Positions 44,394-51,265 of a stretch of DNA of 64,000 nt are shown here, in pieces; position 1 is the stretch's first letter; each line of letters opens with the position of its first letter. A model generated the notes under the pieces. It saw only the letters and a list, made by a program, of their open reading frames with translations, searched no databases and had not been told where the DNA came from. Made by a program: the position numbers and the translations under genes. Location of the stretch: the NCBI RefSeq assembly GCF_042679305.1, contig NZ_JBHTMP010000024.1, forward strand, positions 1-64,000, given 5' to 3'. The DNA is from Micromonospora_H sonneratiae (lineage in GTDB: Bacteria; Actinomycetota; Actinomycetes; Mycobacteriales; Micromonosporaceae).

Positions 44394-44727
44394 CGATGGT
44401 CTCCCCCTCACCGGCAGTCGGCATCGAGTCGAGACTGATCGACGCGAGCAGGCCCGAACCAGAGAAGGACCGGCAGAACACTCCTGCTCGTCCTTCTCTG
44501 TCCGCAACCCGGCCATGGCCGGCAGAGTTCGACCAGATCAGCAAAACGGCGACACCGGACACCGACACCGACACCGACACCGGACGGGACGGGAGACCGG
44601 GCCCGGATGCCCGGAACGGGAGACCGAGCCGAGATGCCCGGATCGGGATGCCCGGATCGGGATGCCCGGATCGGGATGCCCGGATCGGGAGACCGACAAC
44701 AACCTCTGCATGGAAGGGCGCGGCGAC
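44394..44727. promoter_or_regulatory. Bidirectional control region of the NRPS / hydroxymalonyl operons
   Basis: 334 bases separate the divergent NRPS operon and the KASIII operon, so both promoters must lie here. It carries two simple arrays: an ACCGAC hexamer run (about 44553-44583) and the 14-bp repeat array at 44606-44688. Open frames across it have no ribosome site and low-complexity composition. Confidence 0.65.
44606..44688. repeat. 14-bp tandem repeat, four perfect copies plus one degenerate
   Basis: GATGCCCGGATCGG occurs head-to-tail at 44633, 44647, 44661 and 44675, with a one-mismatch copy at 44606. The array is 22-40 bases upstream of the KASIII start and within the divergent promoter. 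It could be an operator array or a slippage-prone spacer. Confidence 0.85.
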
Positions 44728-45738
44728 ATGCCCCGGACGATCGCGGTGCGCACGATGGCGTCGTTCCTGCCCGAGCGGTCGGTCGCGGTGGCGGAACTGC
44801 CGGAGCTGGCGTACCTGGGGCCGGCCGAGCGGGAACTCTGCGCTGGCCTCGGCATCGAACGGGTCCGTACCGACCCGGAACTGGACACGTTCGACCTGGC
44901 TGCGGGCGCCGCCAGCCGGGCGCTGGCCGCCGCCGGGCTCAGCCCGGCGCGGCTCGGGGCGCTGGTCGTGGTCGAATCCCGCGCGCCGGCCACACTGATG
45001 AGTTCCGCCGAGACCCGGCTGCAGGCGCACCTCGGCGCCGAGCGGGCGCTGACCTTCTCCGTCGGCGGGTTGGGCTGCGTGTCGATCACGCCGGCGCTGC
45101 TGGTGGCGCGCGGCCTACTGGCCGCCGACCCGGACCTGTCCGACATTCTCGTCGTGCACGGCAGTACGCCGGCCACACCACGGCGCTACCGACACCCGGT
45201 CACGGTCAGCGGCGACGGCGGCATGGCCGCGGTCGTCTCCCGGGACGGACCGGTGCGGATACTCGACGTGTTGCAGGAGACCGACGGCCGCTACTGGGAC
45301 CTGTTCCGGGTGGACTACCGGGACCGCCCGTCGGCCCGCTGGACCGAGCAGTGCCGCGACCCGCGGGAGTACTCCTTCCAGCTGGCGCTGGAGAGTCGCA
45401 ACCGGCTGCGCGCAATGTACCGGCGTCTGCTGGAGCGCAACGGGCTGACGTCGACGGACGTCGCCCGGCACGTGACCCACAACCTGTCCACGGGCGCATT
45501 CCGGTTCGTCGAGGAGACGCTCGGGGTGACGGTCGCCGCGACCTGTCGCGACAACCTACGCGACCTGGGCCACCTCGGCGCGAACGACGTCCTGCTCAAC
45601 CTGGCGACCGAGATCGGGACCGGAGGGCTGGGAAGCGGCCAGCGGGCCGTACTGATCAGCTCCAGTCCGGTGGCCGCCTGGAGCATGGTGCTGCTCGAAT
45701 TCGACGGCGACCCCGGTGCCGCCGGGGTGGGTGACTGA
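44728..45738 (+). CDS. KASIII-like ketosynthase/acyltransferase of the hydroxymalonyl cassette
   Basis: 336 aa thiolase-fold protein of the FabH (KASIII) superfamily. The active-site Cys is C117 in VGGLGCVSI, and the catalytic His H251 lies in THNLSTGAF. Where FabH has the Asn of GNTS, this protein reads DLGHLGAND, so the usual Asn is replaced by His282 with an Asn-Asp nearby, as in several secondary-metabolism KASIII-like enzymes. It may condense hydroxymalonyl-ACP (decarboxylatively) with a thioester starter, or act as an acyltransferase. ATG 44728 has GGAAGGG upstream; a start at 44710 is possible. The ACP follows within 14 bases. Confidence 0.88.
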   Translation: MPRTIAVRTMASFLPERSVAVAELPELAYLGPAERELCAGLGIERVRTDPELDTFDLAAGAASRALAAAGLSPARLGALVVVESRAPATLMSSAETRLQAHLGAERALTFSVGGLGCVSITPALLVARGLLAADPDLSDILVVHGSTPATPRRYRHPVTVSGDGGMAAVVSRDGPVRILDVLQETDGRYWDLFRVDYRDRPSARWTEQCRDPREYSFQLALESRNRLRAMYRRLLERNGLTSTDVARHVTHNLSTGAFRFVEETLGVTVAATCRDNLRDLGHLGANDVLLNLATEIGTGGLGSGQRAVLISSSPVAAWSMVLLEFDGDPGAAGVGD

Positions 45739-45751
45739 GATGGGAGTTGGG

Positions 45752-46063
45752 ATGGAAGCACCGGACGCCATCGGCATCCAGGCCGACGACACACCGGACG
45801 CGCACGTACGGTCCACCGTGGCGCGGGAACTGCACGACTTCATCAGCCCGGCGCTGTCCGGACCGATCGGCCCGGACGAGGACTTCTTCGCGCTCGGCCT
45901 CCTCAACTCGCTGTTCGCCATCGAGCTGGTGGTGTTCGTGGAGCAGCGCTTCGACATCGAGGTCGAGGTGGCCGACCTCGACCTCGACCACTTCCGCACG
46001 ATCTCCCGGCTGACCGACTTCGTACTGGCCAAGACCGCCGGCCGGGCCGGGATCCCGGCGTGA
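45752..46063 (+). CDS. Acyl carrier protein of the FkbJ type
   Basis: 103 aa. Residues ~20-90 are a carrier domain with DEDFFALGLLNSLFAIELVVF; Ser53 in LNSLFA is the phosphopantetheine site. The LNSLFA variant (rather than DSL) is characteristic of ACPs that carry glyceryl/hydroxymalonyl units in methoxymalonyl pathways. ATG 45752 has GGGAG 5 bases upstream; ATG 45740 is an alternative. Its stop overlaps the start of the dehydrogenase (GTGA). Confidence 0.9.
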   Translation: MEAPDAIGIQADDTPDAHVRSTVARELHDFISPALSGPIGPDEDFFALGLLNSLFAIELVVFVEQRFDIEVEVADLDLDHFRTISRLTDFVLAKTAGRAGIPA

Positions 46064-47238
46064 CCGCCGCAGTCGCGCCGGTGCCGACCGGTCCGCCGAA
46101 GCTCGGCGACCTCGGCGTCGACCTCGCGGCGGCGGCGCGTGATGAGGCGGCCGGTTGGGACCGGGACGGCGCGCTGCCGGCCGAGGTACGCCGTGCGGTG
46201 GCAGCCACCGGGCTGCTTGCTGCGGACCTACCGGTCGGCTACGGCGGCCTCGGCGCTACCCCGGTTCAGGTCGGCGAGCTGTGTGCCCGGTTGGGCGGCG
46301 TGTGCAGCACGCTACGCGCGCTGGTCACCGTGCAGGCGATGGTCGCCGCAGCCGTACGGCGGTGGGGCACCGTCGAACAGCGGGCGCGCTGGCTGCCCGC
46401 GTTCGCCCGTGGTGAGCTGCTTGCCGGCTTCGCCGCCACCGAGGCCGGCGCGGGCAGCGACCTGGCCGCCGTCGGTACCCGCATCCGTGCCGTCGCCGGT
46501 GGCCAACAGCCGACCCTGGAGCTGACCGGAGTCAAGCGCTGGGTGACCTTTGGCCAGGTCGCCGACGTGGTGCTGGTGCTCGGAGAGCTGGACGGCCAGC
46601 ATGCCACCGTGCTGGTCGAGACCGATCGGGCCGGCGTGACACGGCAGCCGGTCGAGGGTCAGCTCGGCCTGCGGGCCGCCCAGCTGGCCCACATCCAGCT
46701 CGACGGCGTACGGGTCCCCGCGACGAACCGGATCGCTCCGCCCGGGTTCGGCCTGTCGCACGTGGCGGCCACCGCGCTGGACCACGGCCGGTTCACGGTC
46801 GGCTGGGGCTGCGTAGGAATGGCCGAGGCGTGCCTGCGGGACATGGCCGACCACGTCCTCACCCGCCGCCAGGGGCACACCCTGCTTGCCGAGCACCAGA
46901 CCGTACGGGCGCTGCTGGGCCGCACCACGGTGGACACCGCCGCCGCACGGGAGCTCGCCACCCGGGCCGCCCGGTTACGGGCCTCCGGCAGCCCCGACGC
47001 GGTCGCCGGCACGGTCGCGGCGAAGTACGCGGCGGCGCGCACCGCCGCATCGGTCGCCGGTGCTGCCGTGCAGCTCCTCGGTGCGGCCGGCTGTGCCCCG
47101 GACAGCCGGGTCGCCCGGTTCTACCGGGACGCCAAGGTCATGGAGATCATCGAGGGCTCCGCCCAGGTGGCCGAACTGCATATCGCCGATCACCTGCTGC
47201 GGCGTACCCGTGCGACGGGATCGGGGGGACGGCGGTGA
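46060..47238 (+). CDS. Acyl-CoA-dehydrogenase-like flavoprotein (FkbI type)
   Basis: 392 aa with a complete acyl-CoA dehydrogenase fold. N-terminal helical domain with LPVGYGGLGATPVQV; middle β-domain GFAATEAGAGSDLAAVGTR; C-terminal helical domain; probable catalytic base Glu in KVMEIIEGSAQV. In methoxymalonyl-ACP biosynthesis FkbI-type enzymes act with the NAD-dependent dehydrogenase to oxidise glyceryl-ACP to hydroxymalonyl-ACP. The GTG start overlaps the ACP stop, and its own stop overlaps the fkbH start (GTGA), so the four genes are translationally coupled. Confidence 0.9.
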   Translation: MTAAVAPVPTGPPKLGDLGVDLAAAARDEAAGWDRDGALPAEVRRAVAATGLLAADLPVGYGGLGATPVQVGELCARLGGVCSTLRALVTVQAMVAAAVRRWGTVEQRARWLPAFARGELLAGFAATEAGAGSDLAAVGTRIRAVAGGQQPTLELTGVKRWVTFGQVADVVLVLGELDGQHATVLVETDRAGVTRQPVEGQLGLRAAQLAHIQLDGVRVPATNRIAPPGFGLSHVAATALDHGRFTVGWGCVGMAEACLRDMADHVLTRRQGHTLLAEHQTVRALLGRTTVDTAAARELATRAARLRASGSPDAVAGTVAAKYAAARTAASVAGAAVQLLGAAGCAPDSRVARFYRDAKVMEIIEGSAQVAELHIADHLLRRTRATGSGGRR

Positions 47239-48263
47239 CCACAATGGTGAAGTGCCTGGTCTGGGACCTCGACGACACGCTGTGGGACGGCGTCGTTCTG
47301 GAGGGGGACGACCCGGTGCCGTTCGCCGCCGCGGTAAGCACGCTGCACACCCTGGACCGGCGCGGCGTGCTGCACGCGGTGGCCAGCCGGGGGGAGCCCG
47401 CCGTCGCCACCGCGCACCTGGCCGTACACGGCCTGCTCGACCTGTTCACCCGGATCGAGGTGGGATGGGACGCCAAGTCCGCTGCGGTCGCCCGGGTGGC
47501 CGCCGACCTTGGCATCGGCCTGGACACGGTCGCGTTCGTCGACAACGACCCGGTGGAGCGGGCCGAGGTGGCCGCCACGCTGCCGGCCGTACGTTGCCAC
47601 CCGGCCGACGCCGTCGCCGGGCTACCGGCGCTGCCCGAGTTCACCCCCGAGTTCGTCACCGAGGAGTCCCGGCAGCGCCGCCAGCTCTACCGGGTGGACG
47701 AGCAGCGCCGGGCGGCCGAGGCCGCGCACGCCGGGCCGTCCGCGGATTTCCTCGCCTCGCTCGGCCTGGTGCTGGAGGTACGCCGGGCCGGCCCGGCCGA
47801 CCTCGCCCGGGCGCACGAATTGACCGTACGCACCCACCAGCTGAACACCACCGGCACCACGTTCAGCCTGGCGGAGTTGCACGCGCTGTGCGCGTCGCCG
47901 CAGCACGAGGTGCTGGTGGCACAGCTGCGGGACCGGTTCGGTTCCTACGGCACGGTCGGACTGGCCGTCACCGAGCTGCATCCGACCGCGAGCGTGCTGC
48001 GGCTGCTGCTGATGTCCTGCCGGGTGCTGTCCCGCGGTGCCGGCGCAGCGCTGCTGGACCACCTCGTGCACACCGCGCTGGCTTCGGGCCGGCGGCCGGT
48101 GGCGGAGTTCGTGCCCACGGCAGTGAACCGGCAGATGCTGGTCACCCTGCGGTTCGCCGGCTTCGCCGTCGAGGACGACGCGGGCGAGCGGATGACGCTC
48201 GCGATCGACCCGGCCCGGCCGCCAGCCGCGCGGGCGCATGCGGTACGGGTGGTGGCGGCATGA
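47235..48263 (+). CDS. fkbH: FkbH-family glyceryl-ACP synthase (HAD phosphatase/transferase)
   Basis: 342 aa. HAD motif I is CLVWDLDDTLWDG (D11, D13), with motif IV in VAFVDNDPVERAEV; the C-terminal ~130 residues are the GNAT-like half typical of FkbH (THQLNTTGTTFSLAEL). Family knowledge: FkbH takes 1,3-bisphosphoglycerate, removes the phosphate and transfers the glyceryl unit to the ACP thiol. GTG 47235 overlaps the previous stop; an ATG three codons on is possible. The 3' end overlaps an ATG that belongs to a repeat (see 48260). Confidence 0.93.
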   Translation: MTTMVKCLVWDLDDTLWDGVVLEGDDPVPFAAAVSTLHTLDRRGVLHAVASRGEPAVATAHLAVHGLLDLFTRIEVGWDAKSAAVARVAADLGIGLDTVAFVDNDPVERAEVAATLPAVRCHPADAVAGLPALPEFTPEFVTEESRQRRQLYRVDEQRRAAEAAHAGPSADFLASLGLVLEVRRAGPADLARAHELTVRTHQLNTTGTTFSLAELHALCASPQHEVLVAQLRDRFGSYGTVGLAVTELHPTASVLRLLLMSCRVLSRGAGAALLDHLVHTALASGRRPVAEFVPTAVNRQMLVTLRFAGFAVEDDAGERMTLAIDPARPPAARAHAVRVVAA

Positions 48264-48307
48264 GCGAGCGTAGCGAGCGAATCATCCGAGCGGAGCGAGG
48301 AGGGCGC
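48260..48307 (+). repeat. MSERSER-type interspersed repeat at a gene start
   Basis: ATGAGCGAGCGTAGCGAGCG and the following ATCATCCGAGCGGAGCGAGG contain the GAGCGNAGCGAG palindrome that I recall recurring in Micromonospora genomes near starts. It adds MSERSERIIRAERGGR in frame ahead of the true dehydrogenase start, and forms a foldback between GAGCGAGCG and its reverse. Confidence 0.6.
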
Positions 48308-49222
48308 ATGAGCGGGACCGTCGGCGTGGTCGGCGCCGGCACGATGGGCCTCGGCATCGCCCAGTGCCTGGCCGAGGGCGGGTACGACGTGGTCGTGGTC
48401 GACCCGGCGGCCGGATCGGCGGCCGGGGTGGCGGCGTTGCTGGCCCGGCTACGTACCGAGTTGCGGCAGGCCCAGCTGCTGACCCCGCATCGCGTGGGTG
48501 AGCCGGTGGCCCGGGTGATTGAGCGGATCAGCTGGACCGACCGGGCTGCCGGACTGGACCGGGCCGGGTACGTGATCGAGTGCGTACCGGAACGAATACC
48601 GCTGAAGGAACGGATCTTCGCCGAGCTGGATGCGGTCTGTTCACCGTCCGCTGTGCTCGCGTCGGTCACGTCCGCCATCCCGATCGACCGGCTCGCCGCC
48701 AGTACCCGCCGGCCGGACCTGGTGATCGGGACGCACTTCATGAACCCCGCACCGCTCAGGGACAGCGTCGAGGTGGTGCGGGCTCCACGGACCAGCGCGG
48801 ACACCCTCCAGCGCACCCTCGATCTGCTCGCCTCGATCGACAAGACGGGCATCGTGGTCACGGACGGGCCGGGCTTCGTGATCAACCGCGTGCTGATGCT
48901 CACCGTGAACGAGGCCGCCGAGGTCGTCGGTCAGGGCAACGCCGACGCCGCGACCGTCGACCGGCTCTTCCGGGACTGCCTCGGTCACTCCACGGGCCCG
49001 CTGCGTACCGCCGACCTGATTGGCCTGGACACCGTCGTCGACACCCTGCTGGTGCTGCTCGAGTGCACCGGAGACCCTCGGTTCCGGCCCGGACGTACGC
49101 TGTTGGAGTTGGTCCGCTCCGGCAGGTGCGGACGCAAGACCGGCAGGGGCTTCCACCAGTACCCGCGTCCGGTCAACGGCCTGGCGGCCCCGACCGGGGG
49201 AATGTCGACAACGGATGGCTGA
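48308..49222 (+). CDS. 3-hydroxyacyl-CoA-dehydrogenase-like enzyme (FkbK type)
   Basis: 304 aa. Rossmann NAD site GVVGAGTMGLGIAQCL, catalytic region VIGTHFMNPAP (His/Asn of the dehydrogenase), VVTDGPGFVINRVLM and the C-terminal helical domain ending KTGRGFHQYP. In methoxymalonyl-ACP loci this enzyme oxidises glyceryl-ACP at C3. ATG 48308 has GGAGGAGG 4 bases upstream; ATG 48260 would add the interspersed-repeat peptide. It is the last gene of the cassette, and no O-methyltransferase follows. Confidence 0.92.
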   Translation: MSGTVGVVGAGTMGLGIAQCLAEGGYDVVVVDPAAGSAAGVAALLARLRTELRQAQLLTPHRVGEPVARVIERISWTDRAAGLDRAGYVIECVPERIPLKERIFAELDAVCSPSAVLASVTSAIPIDRLAASTRRPDLVIGTHFMNPAPLRDSVEVVRAPRTSADTLQRTLDLLASIDKTGIVVTDGPGFVINRVLMLTVNEAAEVVGQGNADAATVDRLFRDCLGHSTGPLRTADLIGLDTVVDTLLVLLECTGDPRFRPGRTLLELVRSGRCGRKTGRGFHQYPRPVNGLAAPTGGMSTTDG

Positions 49223-49227
49223 CCGCC

Positions 49228-49296
49228 ATGAAGCTCGTGGTCCTACGCCTCAAGCTACAGGCCACGCTGCTGGTGCTGCCTGAGCCGGATCCTTGA
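49228..49296 (+). pseudogene. Possible IS605-type transposase N-terminal scrap
   Basis: MKLVVLRLKLQATLLVLPEP ends at TGA after 22 residues. Its opening resembles the MKLxVxxKLxPT start of some actinobacterial TnpB proteins. Too short to prove; it is listed because a clearer TnpB fragment begins 130 bases later. Confidence 0.25.
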
Positions 49297-49428
49297 GATC
49301 GTACGTCAACGCGGGCAACCGGCCGCCACACCAACCAAACCCTGACAGGGCAGGTCTATGCCGAACATGCAGTGTCTACCTGCAGCCTTTCGAAATGCAG
49401 GCATAGGCCAAGGGGAGTACGTCGGGCC

Positions 49429-49553
49429 GTGCGGCTTCGGTACAACTTCCGTATCCATCCGACCTCGGGCCAGTGCGCCGCACTGCCCAGGCGTTCGGGT
49501 GCGCGCGGGTGGTGTACAACGACGGGCTGCGCAGGTCCACGATCGAGACGTGA
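49429..49553 (+). pseudogene. TnpB (IS200/IS605) N-terminal remnant with a one-base deletion
   Basis: GTG at 49429 opens RLRYNFRIHPTSGQCAAL, the usual N-terminus of IS605 TnpB. After CAAL the frame shifts by one base and continues AQAFGCARVVYNDGLR in the next frame before a stop at 49551. Intact TnpB continues for ~350 residues with DED and zinc-ribbon motifs, none of which is present. No TnpA is seen. Confidence 0.6.
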
Positions 49554-49707
49554 ACGCGGGGGTCTACGTGCTCACGCAGGGACGGTGCGAGAGCCTGACC
49601 CCCTGCCGAGCGCAGTAGGACCAGCACCCACACCGGCACCGCGCGGTAACGCAGGAACCCACCCAAGACCCTGCCCGAAAAGGCACGGCCAGCGGAAATC
49701 ACTTCCT

Positions 49708-50082
49708 TTAGAAGGGTGAGGATGTCAACCGGTAGCTGCTCCACACGACAATGCCGGTCAGACCGCAAACGAAGAGAACAGCGGCGATTAGGACGAGCAT
49801 GAGCACACCGAGTGGCACGGGGGTGCGCAGCACAGCAACGATTCGTTCAATCGCGCTCGGTGCCCTCACTACCGGAGCTACCGGCATGGTTGGAGCGGTT
49901 GGACGGGGCACTGACGCAGGCGGGGGCATGTTGACCCCGCCGCCGCCGTAGTCCTCGGCAAGCGATTCGGCGACGAGCCGTTCAATCTCCCGGCGGGTTA
50001 GCCCGTAGCGAGCCTCTATCATAGATACGGGCTGGCCGGCACCGTACGCGACCACGATCTCATCCACGAGCTCCGGTTGCAT
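49708..50082 (-). CDS. Small membrane-anchored protein with N-terminal helix-turn-helix-like segment
   Basis: 124 aa from MQPELVDEIVVAYGAGQPVS. Residues ~5-45 contain a putative HTH (EARYGLTRREIERLVAESLAE), followed by a Pro-rich linker and one membrane segment (~95-117, LGVLMLVLIAAVLFVCGLTGIVVW). Membrane-tethered HTH proteins can be one-component regulators, but this is inference. The start is uncertain because the frame is open for 168 codons upstream, where composition becomes non-coding and antisense to an integrase scar. Confidence 0.5.
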   Translation of the reverse strand: MQPELVDEIVVAYGAGQPVSMIEARYGLTRREIERLVAESLAEDYGGGGVNMPPPASVPRPTAPTMPVAPVVRAPSAIERIVAVLRTPVPLGVLMLVLIAAVLFVCGLTGIVVWSSYRLTSSPF

Positions 50083-50347
50083 CCGGGCACCGTACACCGA
50101 ATCGTCGGTGACCACCCACCATGGGGCTGGCGGCATCCATCTGAAGAGGACGCATGGTGCTCCTGACCGCCGCGTCAGCCACACAGTCGGCACGACGGTC
50201 GCTGCGGCGGGGACCGGCATCAGCAACACCATCTCGGCCGGGGACATCCGTACGCTGCATGCGCTGCTCGACGTCATCAACGGTGCCACAAACACATCCA
50301 AGGCGAACCACTCGGGCTGGGACACCGGGTCGGACTGGGCACCATTC

Positions 50348-50479
50348 GGTGGCATCCTCGCCGGTCGACGGATAGGCCCCACACCATGCGGGCTCGACAC
50401 CTCGTGGCGGACGTTCCTGCGTAACCCAGGCAGCGGGCTGCTGACCGCCGGATTCTTCCATTTCGACACGATCACGCTG
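50348..50479 (+). pseudogene. Integrase-core (IS481/IS3-like) transposase fragment
   Basis: ILAGRRIGPTPCGLDTSWRT then FLRNPGSGLLTAGFFHFDTITL matches the hinge and first DDE strand of rve-type transposases common in actinomycetes (typically ...DTSWRTFL...GLLACDFFHVDTI...). Sequence on both sides is unrelated. The remainder of the ~300-aa enzyme is absent. Confidence 0.55.
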
Positions 50480-50643
50480 CGCCCGATCGCATCCGCCGAG
50501 GTAAGAGCACGGGCCGAGCGGGACCGCCAGGATCCGCGCTGGCCTACGGCAGTCGGTTCAAGCCAGGCGCTCGAACCCAGTTCCAACCTGACCCAGCTGC
50601 CGTATCGGACCGAGTTCGGCTACGACGTCAAGGACCGGGCACC

Positions 50644-51204
50644 TCACGCGGTCGGCCAACGGAGCAGGTACAACGCCCGCTGCACGGCCGCCTCGACATC
50701 GGCCGGGTCTGCGGCGGTGGCGATGACCCCGTAGACCATCCGGTGCGCCAGGAGCACGTCGGCCACAGTGATCCGGGAGTCCACCAGCCCGACCATCTGC
50801 GCACGTGGCAGGGTGTCGCGGATCAGGGCCTGTAGGCGCTCGCCACCGGTGTACTCCGGCATGCTGCGCCGGGCGTCGACTGCCATCTCCACGAACGCGG
50901 CAGACTCCACGGTCAACTCGACCATGCGCTCCCAGAGCTGGAGAAACGCGCCCGCGTCCGGGTCACTGGCGATCGCCTCGAGCTGCGAGAAGTTCTCCTC
51001 GAACACCGCCAGTGCCAGATCAAGTCGGGTCGGAAAATGCCGGTACAACACCCCCTGTCCCACTCCGGCACCCCTCGCGATCGCGCTGAGCGGCACGTGA
51101 TAGCCGCGCTCGGTGAACAGCCGGCGCGCCGAGTCGAGAACCGCCTGCCGGTTCTCCGAGGCCGCAGCCGGACCACGGTTGACGCGACCGCTACTGGTGG
51201 GCAT
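50644..51204 (-). CDS. TetR-family repressor of the adjacent FAD dehydrogenase
   Basis: 186 aa. N-terminal HTH: NRQAVLDSARRLFTERGYHV, LSAIARGAGVGQGVLYRHF. The C-terminal domain is a TetR_C ligand pocket of unknown inducer. It is divergent from the KSTD-like gene at 51266, with 61 bases between starts that contain a perfect 26-bp palindrome. This is the classic self- and neighbour-repression layout. ATG 51204 was chosen because the longer frame overlaps the palindrome. Confidence 0.9.
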   Translation of the reverse strand: MPTSSGRVNRGPAAASENRQAVLDSARRLFTERGYHVPLSAIARGAGVGQGVLYRHFPTRLDLALAVFEENFSQLEAIASDPDAGAFLQLWERMVELTVESAAFVEMAVDARRSMPEYTGGERLQALIRDTLPRAQMVGLVDSRITVADVLLAHRMVYGVIATAADPADVEAAVQRALYLLRWPTA

Positions 51205-51215
51205 GCTGCACTCTA

Positions 51216-51241
51216 ACAACCGGACAAGATTGTCCGGTTGT
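51216..51241. promoter_or_regulatory. Perfect 26-bp operator palindrome (TetR type)
   Basis: ACAACCGGACAA, a GA spacer, then TTGTCCGGTTGT: 12-bp arms with no mismatch, centred between the divergent starts. Expected binding site of the TetR protein encoded at 50644-51204. Confidence 0.85.
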
Positions 51242-51265
51242 CCGGGAGTCCGGAGGGAGCACGCC

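Noticed and set aside
44606..44688. CRISPR array
   Set aside because: The 14-bp units are contiguous with no spacers and there is no cas gene; it is a simple tandem repeat.
48260..48307. Separate leader peptide or attenuator before the FkbK-type gene
   Set aside because: The same codons are explained by the interspersed repeat, and GGAGGAGG defines a start at 48308.
50108..50734. Intact 208-aa rightward protein
   Set aside because: Only 50348-50479 has recognisable transposase sequence; the rest is non-coding in character and it overlaps the TetR gene end.
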